DNA of 6,518 nucleotides from Clostridiales bacterium. GTDB taxonomy: Bacteria; Bacillota; Clostridia; Christensenellales; CAG-917. The stretch is from contig JAAZIO010000148.1 of NCBI GenBank assembly GCA_012800805.1, positions 1 to 6,518 of the forward strand. The letters are read 5' to 3'. Under the pieces are notes generated by a model, which did not search any database, had not been told where the DNA came from, and saw only the letters and a program-made list of their open reading frames with translations. This document shows, piece by piece, positions 6,505 through 6,518 of this stretch (positions are counted from its first letter, which is position 1; each line of letters starts with the position of its first letter). A program made the translations under genes and the position numbers.

Positions 6505-6518
6505 AAAAAAAAGGCAGG
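6505..6518 (-). terminator. Possible 3' end of an upstream terminator, cut by the window edge
   Basis: On the minus strand CCTGCC is followed by eight T residues, then directly by the plsX ribosome binding site. A GC-rich arm plus a T tract is how an intrinsic terminator ends, but the matching 5' arm would lie outside the window, so no hairpin can be shown. If real, it sits so close to plsX that it would act as a leader attenuator or partial terminator. A plain homopolymer run is an equally good explanation. Confidence 0.2.

Noticed and set aside
1..6518. A new defence, mobile or secretion system
   Set aside because: All coding space is taken by four recognisable housekeeping genes. I see no transposase, integrase, CRISPR repeat, toxin-antitoxin pair or unassigned gene.

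Overview
The window is a stretch of bacterial housekeeping chromosome. All four genes lie on the minus strand, so transcription runs from high to low coordinates: plsX, rnc, smc, ftsY. The order rnc-smc-ftsY, with plsX nearby, is the classic arrangement in Bacillota (Firmicutes). Several traits fit a Clostridia-type member: low-to-moderate GC, GGAGG-type ribosome binding sites, a sigma-A-like promoter, the residues GPNGCGKSN in SMC, and a short FtsY with no acidic A domain. Genus or family cannot be fixed from this sequence, and an uncultured lineage is possible. The window is nearly all coding. I see no mobile element, CRISPR array, tRNA or rRNA.

Layout from right to left. The right edge (6494-6518) holds the plsX ribosome binding site and a T8 tract next to CCTGCC that may be the end of an upstream terminator. 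plsX (5480-6493) is followed after 3 bases by rnc (4784-5476), which has no Shine-Dalgarno sequence of its own and is probably translated by coupling to plsX. A 185-base gap (4599-4783) contains a well-formed promoter with an extended -10 element. That promoter is flanked by two exact copies of an 11-base sequence and reads into smc (972-4598), which starts at TTG. ftsY (68-961) follows 10 bases after smc, so smc and ftsY form a transcription unit that can be driven separately from plsX-rnc. Bases 1-67 are AT-rich, with a weak tandem repeat and no convincing terminator.

The genes serve linked growth functions rather than one pathway. PlsX makes acyl-phosphate for phospholipid synthesis. RNase III processes double-stranded RNA, including rRNA precursors. 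SMC compacts and segregates the chromosome. FtsY is the membrane receptor for the signal recognition particle.

I found no new biological system here. The best anomaly is in RNase III: the usual NERLEFLGD signature reads YQNIGFLGD, so the metal-binding Glu41 is Gly and Glu38 is Gln, while Asp45, Glu65, Asp114, Glu117 and the RNA-binding domain are intact. Next in interest are the repeat pair around the smc promoter and the absence of acpP between plsX and rnc.
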